Shown: in pieces, positions 26,913 through 35,437 of the stretch
Layout of the letters: the number at the start of each line of letters is the position of its first letter
Position numbering within the stretch: position 1 is the first letter of the stretch
NCBI GenBank assembly: GCA_028819075.1
Contig: JAPPMM010000038.1
Location: 1-64,000 of the forward strand
Length of the DNA: 64,000 nucleotides
Direction: 5' to 3'
Source: Gammaproteobacteria bacterium
Lineage (GTDB): Bacteria > Gemmatimonadota > Gemmatimonadetes > Longimicrobiales > Gaopeijiaceae
Notes under the pieces: model-generated
What the model was told of the DNA's origin: nothing
The model's database searches: none
What the model saw: the letters and a program-made list of their open reading frames with translations, nothing else
Translations under genes and position numbers: made by a program

Positions 26913-27152
26913 CAATGGGCGGGATGCCGATGGTTTCGGTGTCCGTCGGGGAGTTTCCACACTTTGCCACAAGGCGTGGACAATCTCTCAAGTCCATAGA
27001 AGCCCTAGGCTTGACGTCCCGTCCGACCACCACCCTGAGCGCGTTGTCCACGACACTTCTGTTTTTCCACGATCCTGCGGGAACCCGTTGAAACCGCACC
27101 TGCTCGTCGCGGGCGTTCGTGCGCATGACCCCATCAGGAAGGGGGCCGGGGC
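26913..27152. other. Intergenic spacer with a cluster of DnaA-box-like sites
   Basis: A 240-base interval without a gene. It holds GTTTCCACA (26953-26961), CGTGGACAA (26975-26983, minus TTGTCCACG), TTGTCCACG (27044-27052) and TTTTCCACG (27063-27071). Each is one or two bases from known DnaA-box consensus forms. It could be a DnaA-titrating site or part of the origin. No promoter stands out. Confidence 0.35.
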
Positions 27153-27905
27153 ATGAAGCTGGAATCGCTCGTCGAGTATGTCGACGGCTACCTGCAGGTG
27201 CCGGGTTTCCCCGACTATCCCAACGCCTACAACGGCCTTCAGGTCGAAGGGACGGCAGAAGTACGCAGCATCTGTGCCGCGGTGGACGCCAGTGAAGCCG
27301 CCATAAACGCCGCTGCCGCGCGCGGAAGCAACCTCCTGCTCGTGCACCACGGGCTCTTCTGGGATGGGGCGGCTCCCGTTACCGGCAGGCGTTTCCGGAA
27401 GCTGTCGGCCCTCCTCCGCAACGAGGTGGGTCTCTACTCGGCTCATCTGCCGCTGGACGCACATCCCGAGGTCGGCAACTGTGCCTTGCTCGCGCGCGCG
27501 CTGAGCATCGAAGTCGAGAAAGGATTCGGCTCTTACCAGGGCGTTGATGTGGGCTGGATCGGGACGACCTCGGAGACCCGTCAATCCCTGCGGGATCGGG
27601 TGGCCGAATCTCTGCAAGTCCCAGTCCGACTTATAGATGGAGGATCTGCCCACATCCACCGCGTCGCGGTAGTGACGGGAGCGGGCGGGTCCATGATCGC
27701 CGAAGCGGCGGCGGCGGGCGCCGATGCGCTCGTCACGGGTGAAGGCGCGCATCATACGTACTTCGATGCGATGGAATGCGGGATCAACGTGTACTATGCG
27801 GGCCACTACGCCACCGAGACCCTCGGGGTGCGCGCCCTCGCCGCCCATCTGGAGGCGCGCTTCGGCATTCCCTGGGAGTTTCTCGACTTTCCCACAGGCT
27901 TTTAG
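27153..27905 (+). CDS. Nif3-like dinuclear metal centre protein
   Basis: A 250-residue member of the NIF3/YbgI/DUF34 family, hexameric proteins with a two-metal site and unsettled function. Metal-binding residues are in LLLVHHGLFWDG and in AGHYATETLG near the C-terminus, with the segment VTGEGAHHTYFDAME before it. The start ATG at 27153 gives the typical MKLESLVEYVDGYL. It stands alone on the plus strand between the bactofilin and a zinc-ribbon protein. Confidence 0.92.
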   Translation: MKLESLVEYVDGYLQVPGFPDYPNAYNGLQVEGTAEVRSICAAVDASEAAINAAAARGSNLLLVHHGLFWDGAAPVTGRRFRKLSALLRNEVGLYSAHLPLDAHPEVGNCALLARALSIEVEKGFGSYQGVDVGWIGTTSETRQSLRDRVAESLQVPVRLIDGGSAHIHRVAVVTGAGGSMIAEAAAAGADALVTGEGAHHTYFDAMECGINVYYAGHYATETLGVRALAAHLEARFGIPWEFLDFPTGF

Positions 27906-28002
27906 ACAACCGTCCGAAGCCGTTCTGCGCCGGCCGAGCCATGTCGGCGAGTCACCCTGGACCAGGAGCCGAAAGACCGATGACCGAGGAGCGGGGAGGA
28001 TC

Positions 28003-28761
28003 ATGAAATGCCCGCAGTGCGGCTCGGATGCCGCCGGCAGGTTCTGCGCGGAATGCGGCGCGGCGATCCGACCGCCGGAATGCCCTTCCTGCGGAGAGGC
28101 GGCCCAGGCTGGAGCGTCGTTCTGCATCTTATGCGGCACACCCCTCCGGCGCCGGCGGCCGAAAGCCGCGGCCGCGGGGGGCAGGAGGGTGCTTTGGGCC
28201 AGCGGCGTGTTCGCCGGCGTGCTGATCATCGGCGCCGGGTACTGGGCGCTGGCACGGGATGAGCCGGAGGAGGCGCCGCGCCCCGGCCCCGCGGCGGGCC
28301 TGATGCCCGCTGCCGGGACGCCTCCGGATCTGAGTTCCATGACGCCGCGAGAGGCGGCCGATCGGCTGTACGATCGCATCATGCGGGCCGCGTCAGCCGG
28401 GGACACCGCCGAGGCGCTGGCGTTTCTGCCGATGGCACTTGACGCCTACGGCCTGGTGGTGCCGCTGGATGCGGACGGCCACTACCACATGTCCCTGCTG
28501 CACGCTCTGGGCGGGAACTACCAGATGGCCCGGGACGTGGCCGAAGGTGCGCTGGCCGACGCACCCAGCCACCTGCTCCTCCTGGGCGCGGCGGCGCGGG
28601 CGGCCTCCGAACTCGGCGATAGTGATGGAGCCAACGCCTATTACGCCCGATTCATGGAGGCGTGGGAAAGCGAACGGGCGCGCGGGCTCGAGGAGTACTC
28701 GATGCACGCCATCCCGCTCGCGGAGATGAGGGAGGCGGCAGAGGCTCGGGCCGGTGGGTAG
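28003..28761 (+). CDS. Zinc-ribbon membrane protein with TPR-like region
   Basis: A 252-residue protein. Two zinc ribbons occupy the N-terminus (CPQCG...FCAECG and CPSCG...FCILCG), followed by a basic stretch and one membrane helix (~65-85, VLWASGVFAGVLIIGAGYWA). The C-terminal helical domain (~115-250) has alternating helices reminiscent of TPR repeats. A GGGGAGGA lies just before the ATG at 28003, giving a strong ribosome site. The role is unknown; similar architectures are common single-pass proteins in Gram-negative genomes. Confidence 0.75.
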   Translation: MKCPQCGSDAAGRFCAECGAAIRPPECPSCGEAAQAGASFCILCGTPLRRRRPKAAAAGGRRVLWASGVFAGVLIIGAGYWALARDEPEEAPRPGPAAGLMPAAGTPPDLSSMTPREAADRLYDRIMRAASAGDTAEALAFLPMALDAYGLVVPLDADGHYHMSLLHALGGNYQMARDVAEGALADAPSHLLLLGAAARAASELGDSDGANAYYARFMEAWESERARGLEEYSMHAIPLAEMREAAEARAGG

Positions 28762-28812
28762 TGCCGAAGGACGTCGACCGATGTCGCAGCCGGTCGGGAG
28801 CGTCATCCCCTC

Positions 28813-29988
28813 GTGATCGAGTCCCCTCTCGCGCTCGTCGCCGCCATTGCGGGCGTCGTGGTGCTGGCGCTCTGGCTGGAGCGTCGCCGGGTGCCCGGGC
28901 TCTGGAAGCTGGGTGCCACCTTGCTCGCCATCGCCATCGGCGGGGTTCTCTCCAACACGGGGCTCGTGCCTCCGGCTTCGCCCATCTACCAGGCCATCAC
29001 CGGCACCGTGACCGATCTGGCCATCGTGTGGCTGCTGCTGGCGGTCAACCTCGCCGACCTGCGCAAGGCCGGCGGGGCCATGCTGGTCGCGTTCGGCATC
29101 GCGGTGGCGGGGACGGCCCTCGGGGCGTTCGCGGGGGCGTTCCTGTTCGGAAACGCGGTCGGCGACGAGACGTGGAAGCTGGCGGGAGCGCTCACGGGGA
29201 CCTATTCGGGAGGATCGCTCAACTTCACCGCGGTCAGCCGGGCGGTCGACATGTCCGACGCGCTCTTCGTGGGCGCCACCGCCGCGGACAACGTCGTCAC
29301 CGGTCTCTGGCTGGCGGCATGCGTGGTGCTGCCCCGATGGATCGGGCGGTACTACCCGCCGCCGGCTTCATCGGAAGCGGTCCCGCCGGGTTCGCCGACA
29401 GACCATTCCTCGCAGGACTTGAGCCCCGACGACGACGAATCCGCGCATCCGCTCTTCGCCTGCGCATCGGTTTCCACACATCAGGTTGCCTTTCTGGTCG
29501 CGGCAGGATTCGCGATCGTGATCGCGTCCCGGACCGTCGCGGCCATCACTCCCGGAATCAATCCGGTGCTCTGGCTCACGACGCTGGCCCTTGTTGCGGG
29601 CCACGTCATGCCATCCGGGGCGAAACGGGGCGCGCTCCAGCTCGGCAACCTCGCGCTGCTGTTCTTTTTCGTGGTGATCGGCATCTACTCGCGGATCGCG
29701 GAAGTGCTCGCGGTGGGCGTCCAGGTGCTCTTCTACGCCCTCTTCGTCGTCGCCGTCCACGGAGTCCTGCTCTTCCTGGCGGGCCGCTTCCTGCGCGTGG
29801 ACATCGGCACGCTGTGCGTAGCTTCCCAGGCATCCGTGGGAGGACCCGGGAGCGCACTCGCGGTAGCGGTGGCGGGGGGATGGCGATCCCTCATTCTGCC
29901 GGGCATTCTGGTGGGTCTCCTCGGCTACGCGCTGGGTACGTACGCAGGGATGGGCATCGCGGGGGCGCTACGGGGATTCGGCTTCTAA
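28813..29988 (+). CDS. DUF819 family integral membrane protein
   Basis: A 391-residue protein with about ten to twelve predicted membrane helices and small-residue motifs such as GALTGTYSGGSLNFTAV. These match the DUF819/YjcL family, possible transporters of unknown substrate. The start is GTG at 28813. It follows the zinc-ribbon gene by about 50 bases on the same strand and could be co-transcribed. A hydrophilic central loop (~190-220) is rich in Ser, Pro and Asp. Confidence 0.8.
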   Translation: MIESPLALVAAIAGVVVLALWLERRRVPGLWKLGATLLAIAIGGVLSNTGLVPPASPIYQAITGTVTDLAIVWLLLAVNLADLRKAGGAMLVAFGIAVAGTALGAFAGAFLFGNAVGDETWKLAGALTGTYSGGSLNFTAVSRAVDMSDALFVGATAADNVVTGLWLAACVVLPRWIGRYYPPPASSEAVPPGSPTDHSSQDLSPDDDESAHPLFACASVSTHQVAFLVAAGFAIVIASRTVAAITPGINPVLWLTTLALVAGHVMPSGAKRGALQLGNLALLFFFVVIGIYSRIAEVLAVGVQVLFYALFVVAVHGVLLFLAGRFLRVDIGTLCVASQASVGGPGSALAVAVAGGWRSLILPGILVGLLGYALGTYAGMGIAGALRGFGF

Positions 29989-30246
29989 CGGCCGATCGAA
30001 TGCCGGGGGGGGAGTTTGTCGACGGGTGCCGGAGCATGCCCCGCACCGGCGTGCTCCGTTGCCGTAGAAAGCGTCGGGGTTTTATCATTCCAAGCTACGC
30101 ACCGGGACGCGCAAATCGTGCCCGAACCCGGGATGGAGACCCTTCGCGGCCCGCATTTGCCGGCGGGCCCTGACCAGCCAGAATTGCGATCCCCGGGGGG
30201 CCGATCCGGGTCCGGCTCAAGGGAACGAGCGACGGAGAACTCGAGG
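29989..30246. other. Spacer before lipA
   Basis: A 258-base stretch. It is open in the lipA frame, but the codons before 30247 do not resemble LipA and I take them as untranslated leader. No promoter hexamers or RNA fold that I can name were found. Confidence 0.3.
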
Positions 30247-31365
30247 TTGAGCCAGCCCCTCAAAGCCTGGAAGGGATACGCGCCGGCGCGGAAGGACACG
30301 GGCACCGTCACGCCCAAGGGCACTTCCCGCATACGCGCCCACGAGGGCCTCGCCACCATATCCCCGAACGAGCGCAAGCCGTCCTGGCTCAAGGTGCGTT
30401 CTCCCGGGGGCCCGAACTATCTGCGGCTGAAGCGCCTCATGCGCAGCCGGGCGCTTCACACCGTGTGCGAAGAGGCGGGCTGCCCCAACATCGGCGAGTG
30501 CTGGGAGGCCGGCACGGCCACCTTCATGATCCTCGGCGATGTCTGCACGCGCGCGTGCAAGTACTGCGCGGTCGCCCACGGACTGCCGACCGTGCTGGAC
30601 CGGGACGAACCCCGGCGCGTCGCGGATACCGTGGCCGCCATGGACCTCGAGCACGTCGTGATCACCAGCGTGAATCGGGACGAGCTGCCGGACGGCGGCG
30701 CCGCGATCTATGCCGAGACCGTACGCAGCATTACCGACCGGCTGCCGGAATGCTCGGTCGAGGTGCTGATTCCGGACTTCAAGGGCGACGAAGGCGCCCT
30801 GGCGATGGTCCTGGGCGCCAAGCCGGCGATTCTCGGGCACAACCTCGAGACCGTCGAGCGGCTCCACCCCGAGGTACGCCCGGGAGGCCGCTACTGGCGC
30901 TCGATCTCCTTTCTCGGAGCCTCCAAGCGCCTGGCCCCGCGCATCCTGACCAAGACGGGCATCATCCTGGGGATGGGGGAGCGCGCATCCGAGATCCGGC
31001 AGGCGATGAGCGACCTTCGCGAGGCCGGCGTCGACATTCTCACCCTGGGCCAGTATCTCCGCCCGTCGCTGCAGCACATTCCCGTGGCCCGCTGGGTGAC
31101 GCCGAAGGAATTCGACGACTGGAAGCGGATCGGCGAGGGAGAATACGGCTTCCGGCATGTGGAGTCCGGTCCCCTGGTCCGCTCCAGCTATCATGCGAAG
31201 GATCAGGCGCGCCAGGTATCCGCCGGCGCGGCGGGTTCGATTCGGCACGTGCTGGAGACCGATCTGTCCGCGCCCGCGGAGGTGCCCGGGCTCCGGCTCG
31301 TCCAGATCGAGGCGCGACGTACTTCGACAGCGGAAGCGGATGGAAGGGGGGTGGCACATGCCTGA
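30247..31365 (+). CDS. lipA: Lipoyl synthase
   Basis: A 372-residue radical-SAM enzyme that inserts two sulfurs into octanoyl groups to make lipoate. It shows the auxiliary cluster motif CEEAGCPNIGEC, the radical-SAM motif CTRACKYC and the C-terminal RSSYHA. A TTG at 30247, with GGAG about nine bases upstream, is the likely start and leaves an N-terminal extension of roughly 40 residues compared with common LipA. It overlaps pdhA by eight bases, so lipoate synthesis and the lipoyl-dependent complex are expressed together. Confidence 0.93.
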   Translation: MSQPLKAWKGYAPARKDTGTVTPKGTSRIRAHEGLATISPNERKPSWLKVRSPGGPNYLRLKRLMRSRALHTVCEEAGCPNIGECWEAGTATFMILGDVCTRACKYCAVAHGLPTVLDRDEPRRVADTVAAMDLEHVVITSVNRDELPDGGAAIYAETVRSITDRLPECSVEVLIPDFKGDEGALAMVLGAKPAILGHNLETVERLHPEVRPGGRYWRSISFLGASKRLAPRILTKTGIILGMGERASEIRQAMSDLREAGVDILTLGQYLRPSLQHIPVARWVTPKEFDDWKRIGEGEYGFRHVESGPLVRSSYHAKDQARQVSAGAAGSIRHVLETDLSAPAEVPGLRLVQIEARRTSTAEADGRGVAHA

Positions 31366-32422
31366 CAGCGCCGTGCGGGACGCATCCACATCGGCCGCTC
31401 CAGCCGTTATCGAGGGCTTTCCGGCCGAACAGGTGCTGGGCTTCCTGCGGGAGATGCTTGTATACCGGCGGTTCGAGCAGAAGGCGGAAGAAGCCTACGC
31501 GATCGGCAAGATCGGCGGCTTCTGCCACCTGCATACCGGTCAGGAAGGGGTGGCCCTGGGCTTCGTCGGACCGCTTCGCCCCGACGACTACGCCATCTCC
31601 GCCTACCGCGAACACACCCTGGCGCTCGCCAAGGGCATCTCCGCGCGCGCGGCCATGGCCGAACTCTATGGGCGGGTCGGCGGGTGCTCGGGCGGCAAGG
31701 GCGGCTCGATGCACCTGTTCTCCGCGAAGCACAACTTCATGGGTGGATGGGGCATCGTAGGTGGCCAGATCCCCCTGGCGACCGGGTTCGCCTGGGCGAG
31801 CCGCTACCGCGGCGAAGACCGCGTCTGCGTCTGCTTCCTGGGGGACGCGGCCGTCAACCAGGGCTCATTCCACGAGTCGCTCAACATGGCGGCCATCTGG
31901 AAGCTGCCGGTCATCTACGTCGTCGAGAACAACGGGTACGGCATGGGGACGGCCTTCAACCGCGTGACCACGACCCCCATGGTCGAGAAGTCACGGGCGC
32001 ACGGGATTCCCGCGCACTACGTGGACGGTCAGGACGTGCTTGCGGTCTGGCGACTGATGGAAGATCTGCTGGACCGCGTGCGCGACGGTGCCGGACCCCA
32101 GTTCGTGGATGCGGAGACGTATCGCTTCAAGGGCCATTCGATGTCCGATCCGGTATCGGGCACCTACCGCAGCAAGGAGGAGGTCGAGTCGCGGGTCCGC
32201 GAGGACGACCCCATCGCCCATGTGCGCGACCTGCTGATCCAGAGCGGGCATCTCACCCGGGAGAGCCTGGAGCGGATGGACGAGGAGGTGCGCGAGCTGG
32301 TCGAGGACGCCGCCGACTTCGCCGACCGCTCGCCGCTCCCCCCCGAGGACAGCCTGCACGAATTCGTCTACAGCGACATGGACGTGCACGGAAGGCTCTT
32401 CTTCGATGGGCGGGGAGGCTGA
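31358..32422 (+). CDS. pdhA: Pyruvate (2-oxoacid) dehydrogenase E1 component, alpha subunit
   Basis: A 354-residue thiamin-diphosphate subunit that, with the beta subunit, decarboxylates the 2-oxoacid and passes the acyl group to E2. The TPP motif runs GDAAVNQGSFHESLNMA to the asparagine pair in YVVENNGYG. HLHTGQEGVALGF and the phosphorylation-loop region RFKGHSMSDP are typical of E1 alpha. An AAGGGGGG precedes the ATG at 31358. Pyruvate is the most likely substrate, but a branched-chain substrate cannot be excluded. Confidence 0.92.
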   Translation: MPDSAVRDASTSAAPAVIEGFPAEQVLGFLREMLVYRRFEQKAEEAYAIGKIGGFCHLHTGQEGVALGFVGPLRPDDYAISAYREHTLALAKGISARAAMAELYGRVGGCSGGKGGSMHLFSAKHNFMGGWGIVGGQIPLATGFAWASRYRGEDRVCVCFLGDAAVNQGSFHESLNMAAIWKLPVIYVVENNGYGMGTAFNRVTTTPMVEKSRAHGIPAHYVDGQDVLAVWRLMEDLLDRVRDGAGPQFVDAETYRFKGHSMSDPVSGTYRSKEEVESRVREDDPIAHVRDLLIQSGHLTRESLERMDEEVRELVEDAADFADRSPLPPEDSLHEFVYSDMDVHGRLFFDGRGG

Positions 32423-32423
32423 G

Positions 32424-33404
32424 ATGGCGGTCATGACCTACCGGGACGCCCTCAACGAGGCGCTCGCGGAAGAGATGGAGCGCGACGACTCCGTTTTTCT
32501 CATGGGTGAGGAAGTGGCGGAGTACGACGGCGCCTACAAGGTGTCCCGGGGCCTGCTCGAGCGCTTCGGCGCCGCACGGGTGGTGGACACGCCGATCAGC
32601 GAACTCGGCTTCGCCGGGCTGGGCGTGGGCGCGGCGATGGCCGGGCTCCGGCCGGTCATCGAGTTCATGACCTTCAACTTCGCGTTCCTCGCTCTCGACC
32701 AGGTCATCAACAACGCCGCCAAGACCCACTACATGACGAACGGGCAACTGCACGTTCCCATGGTCTTTCGGGGACCGAACGGGTCGGCCCTGCAGCTCGC
32801 GGCGCAGCACTCGCAGGCGTGCGAGACCTACTATGTCCACGCCCCCGGGGTCAAGCTGGTGAATCCGGCTACGCCGGCGGATGCGAAAGGGCTGCTCAAG
32901 GCCGCGATTCGCGACGACGATCCGGTGGTGGTGATGGAGTCCGAGCTGCTCTACAACGCGCGCGGCGACGTTCCCGAAGGCGAGCACGTCGTGCCGCTGG
33001 GCGTAGCCGATGTGAAGGCGGAGGGTACGGACGTCACCATCATCTCGCACGGACAGATGGCCCATGTGGCCCTTCAGGCCGCGCGCACGCTGGAGAAGGA
33101 GGACGTCTCGGCCGAGGTGCTCGACCTGCGCTCCCTCCGTCCGCTGGACATGGAGGCGATTCTCCGCTCCGTGCACAAGACCAATCGCGCCGTCTACGTG
33201 GAGGAATGCTGGCCGTTCACGGGCATCGGCGCGCAGATCGTCGCGCTGATTCAGGACGAGGGCTTCGACGATCTGGACGCGCCGGTGCAGCGAATCACCC
33301 AGGCGGACGTGCCGATGCCCTACGCCAGGAATCTGGAGAAGCAGTCGAAACCCGACGCGGCCCGGGTCGTGGACGCGTGCAGGAAGGTTCTCTACCGCAA
33401 CTGA
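32424..33404 (+). CDS. pdhB: Pyruvate (2-oxoacid) dehydrogenase E1 component, beta subunit
   Basis: A 326-residue partner of E1 alpha. Family blocks include FLMGEEVAEYDGAYKVS, DTPISELGFAGLGVGAA and EFMTFNFAFLALDQV. The ATG at 32424, preceded by GGGGAGG, starts one base after the pdhA stop; an ATG at 32406 lies inside pdhA and is less likely. The C-terminus carries the usual YVEECWPFTGIGAQI. It is followed after 58 bases by the E2 gene. Confidence 0.93.
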   Translation: MAVMTYRDALNEALAEEMERDDSVFLMGEEVAEYDGAYKVSRGLLERFGAARVVDTPISELGFAGLGVGAAMAGLRPVIEFMTFNFAFLALDQVINNAAKTHYMTNGQLHVPMVFRGPNGSALQLAAQHSQACETYYVHAPGVKLVNPATPADAKGLLKAAIRDDDPVVVMESELLYNARGDVPEGEHVVPLGVADVKAEGTDVTIISHGQMAHVALQAARTLEKEDVSAEVLDLRSLRPLDMEAILRSVHKTNRAVYVEECWPFTGIGAQIVALIQDEGFDDLDAPVQRITQADVPMPYARNLEKQSKPDAARVVDACRKVLYRN

Positions 33405-33462
33405 CCCTGGCCGCGCCGTCCGACGCGACGTAACCGCCGATCCGACCACCCGAGGCTAGTCG

Positions 33463-34782
33463 ATGGCCACCAAAGTGCACATGGAAGCCCTCTCCCCCAC
33501 CATGGAGGAGGGGCAGGTCGTCAAGTGGCTCAAGGCGGAGGGTGACCAGGTCGCGGCCGGCGACCTGCTGGCCGAAATCGAGACCGACAAGGCGACCATG
33601 GAGCTGGTGGCGCGCGGCGACGGCGTGTTGCGCGCCATCCTGCTGAGCGAGGGACAGGCGGCGCCCGTGGGAGACGTGATCGCGGTGATCGCGGCCGTGG
33701 ACGAAGACGTGTCGGCGCTGGTGGCGGCCGCTGGGCCGGCCTCGACCGCATCGCCGGCCACCGAGGCGGAGGAAGAGCCGGTTCGGACGGCCGCTCCAAC
33801 CGCAACGCCTCCCTCCCCCGCGGTGCCGCCTGCCACAACGCCGCCTCCGACCACTCCGCCCCCCACACCTCCCGTCGTCCGGGCGGATACCCCGGCCGCG
33901 CCTGCCGCGGAGGCCCGCCAGGACGGCGGCCGGCTGAGGGCATCGCCCGTCGCCCGCCGCCTGGCGAGCGAGGCAGGCCTCCGTCTGGAAGCAGTCGTGG
34001 GATCCGGGCCGCGGGGCAGAATCGTCAAGCGCGACATCGAGGCCGCCCTGGCCGCCGGAACGGCGACGGCTCCCGCGCCCATTCCGGACGTCCCGGGCGA
34101 GGACTTCGTGGACGTCCCGCTCACCCAGATCCGCAAGACGATCGCGCGCCGGCTGGTCGAGTCCCTGGGGCCGGTACCGCACTTCTTCCTCACGGCCGAT
34201 GTCGACATGGCCCGGGCGACCGAGCTGCGCCGCCAGTTCAACGAGCTTGAACTGGGCGCCCGCATCTCCGTCAACGACATCGTCATCAAGGCGACGGCGC
34301 TCGCGCTTGCCCGCCATCCCGAGTGCAACGCCTGGTGGGGCGGCGACCATGTGCGCCGACACAACCGCGTCCACATCGGCGTCGCGGTGGCCATCGACGA
34401 CGGGCTCATTACGCCGGTGGTGCGCGATGCGCACGCGCGCCCGATCGCGGATATCTCCAACGAGGTGAAGGAGCTGGCTGCGCTCGCCCGGGCGAAGCGC
34501 CTGACGCCCGATCAGTACACGGGATCCACCTTCTCGATCTCGAACCTGGGGATGTTCGGCATCGAACAGTTCACCGGGGTCATCAACCCGCCCGAAGCCG
34601 GAATCCTGGCGGTGGGCGCGGTCGAGGAACGGCCGGTGGCGCTCGATGGCCGGGTCGTGGTCCGGCCCCGCATGCGCATCACCATGAGCTGCGACCACCG
34701 CATCATCGACGGAGCCCAGGGGGCTCGCTTCCTGGCGACGCTGAAGGACATCCTGGAGAAGCCGCTGAGCGTACTGCTCTAG
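33463..34782 (+). CDS. pdhC: Dihydrolipoamide acetyltransferase (E2)
   Basis: A 439-residue E2. One lipoyl domain (~1-78) has its target Lys in IETDKATME. A long Pro/Thr/Ala linker follows (~85-150). The peripheral-subunit binding domain is ASPVARRLASEAGL...RGRIVKRDIE (~160-200), and the catalytic domain ends with the active-site CDHRIIDGAQGARF. The E3 gene is not present nearby, so the complex must use an E3 encoded elsewhere. The stop overlaps the 3' end of msrA on the other strand. Confidence 0.94.
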   Translation: MATKVHMEALSPTMEEGQVVKWLKAEGDQVAAGDLLAEIETDKATMELVARGDGVLRAILLSEGQAAPVGDVIAVIAAVDEDVSALVAAAGPASTASPATEAEEEPVRTAAPTATPPSPAVPPATTPPPTTPPPTPPVVRADTPAAPAAEARQDGGRLRASPVARRLASEAGLRLEAVVGSGPRGRIVKRDIEAALAAGTATAPAPIPDVPGEDFVDVPLTQIRKTIARRLVESLGPVPHFFLTADVDMARATELRRQFNELELGARISVNDIVIKATALALARHPECNAWWGGDHVRRHNRVHIGVAVAIDDGLITPVVRDAHARPIADISNEVKELAALARAKRLTPDQYTGSTFSISNLGMFGIEQFTGVINPPEAGILAVGAVEERPVALDGRVVVRPRMRITMSCDHRIIDGAQGARFLATLKDILEKPLSVLL

Positions 34783-35327
34783 GTCCTCCTCAGCCTGTCG
34801 AAGAACTTCGCCCGCGCCTTCGCGACCTTGGGCGCCACCACGGCGCGACAATATCCTTGGCTCGGATTGCGCGCAAAGTAGTTGCGGTGATAGGCCTCGG
34901 CGGGGAAGAACCGGCCCGCCGGAACCAGTTCGGTCACGATCGGAGAACGCCACAGTCCCTGATCCTCGAGCTCTGCGATCACCTCCCGCGCCACGGCCTC
35001 CTGCTCCGGCGAATGATGGAAGATGGCCGAGCGGTACTGGGTGCCCACGTCGGCTCCCTGGCGGTTCAGGGTCGTCGGGTCGTGAATCGTAAAGAAGACC
35101 TCGAGCAGCTCCCGGAACGTGATCTCATCCGGGGAAAACATGATGCGGACCACTTCGGCATGCCCGGTGGCGCCGGTGCAGACCTGTTGGTAGGTCGGGT
35201 CCTGCACATGACCGCCGGCGTATCCCGAGTCCACCCCCTGCACGCCGCGCAACTCCAGGTACACCGCCTCCAGGCACCAGAAACATCCCCCGCCCAGGGT
35301 GGCGGTCTCAAGACCTCTCTCGCTCAT
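34779..35327 (-). CDS. msrA: Peptide methionine sulfoxide reductase A
   Basis: A 182-residue enzyme reducing methionine-S-sulfoxide in proteins. The catalytic Cys is in GGGCFWCLEAVY; GYAGGHVQDPTYQQVCTG and GHAEVV are conserved. A Cys near the C-terminus (QGYCRAVV) may resolve the disulfide. It has no signal peptide, so it acts in the cytoplasm. It is convergent with pdhC, with a four-base overlap. Confidence 0.95.
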   Translation of the reverse strand: MSERGLETATLGGGCFWCLEAVYLELRGVQGVDSGYAGGHVQDPTYQQVCTGATGHAEVVRIMFSPDEITFRELLEVFFTIHDPTTLNRQGADVGTQYRSAIFHHSPEQEAVAREVIAELEDQGLWRSPIVTELVPAGRFFPAEAYHRNYFARNPSQGYCRAVVAPKVAKARAKFFDRLRRT

Positions 35328-35437
35328 CTCGACCCGTCTCCTCCTTCAAGAGCCGCCCGCATGCAGCTATTATTCGCGGCACTCGTTCCCCTCCCCGCCC
35401 GCTTGATCGCGGACGGATCCCTCCAGGAGAGGTTGCC

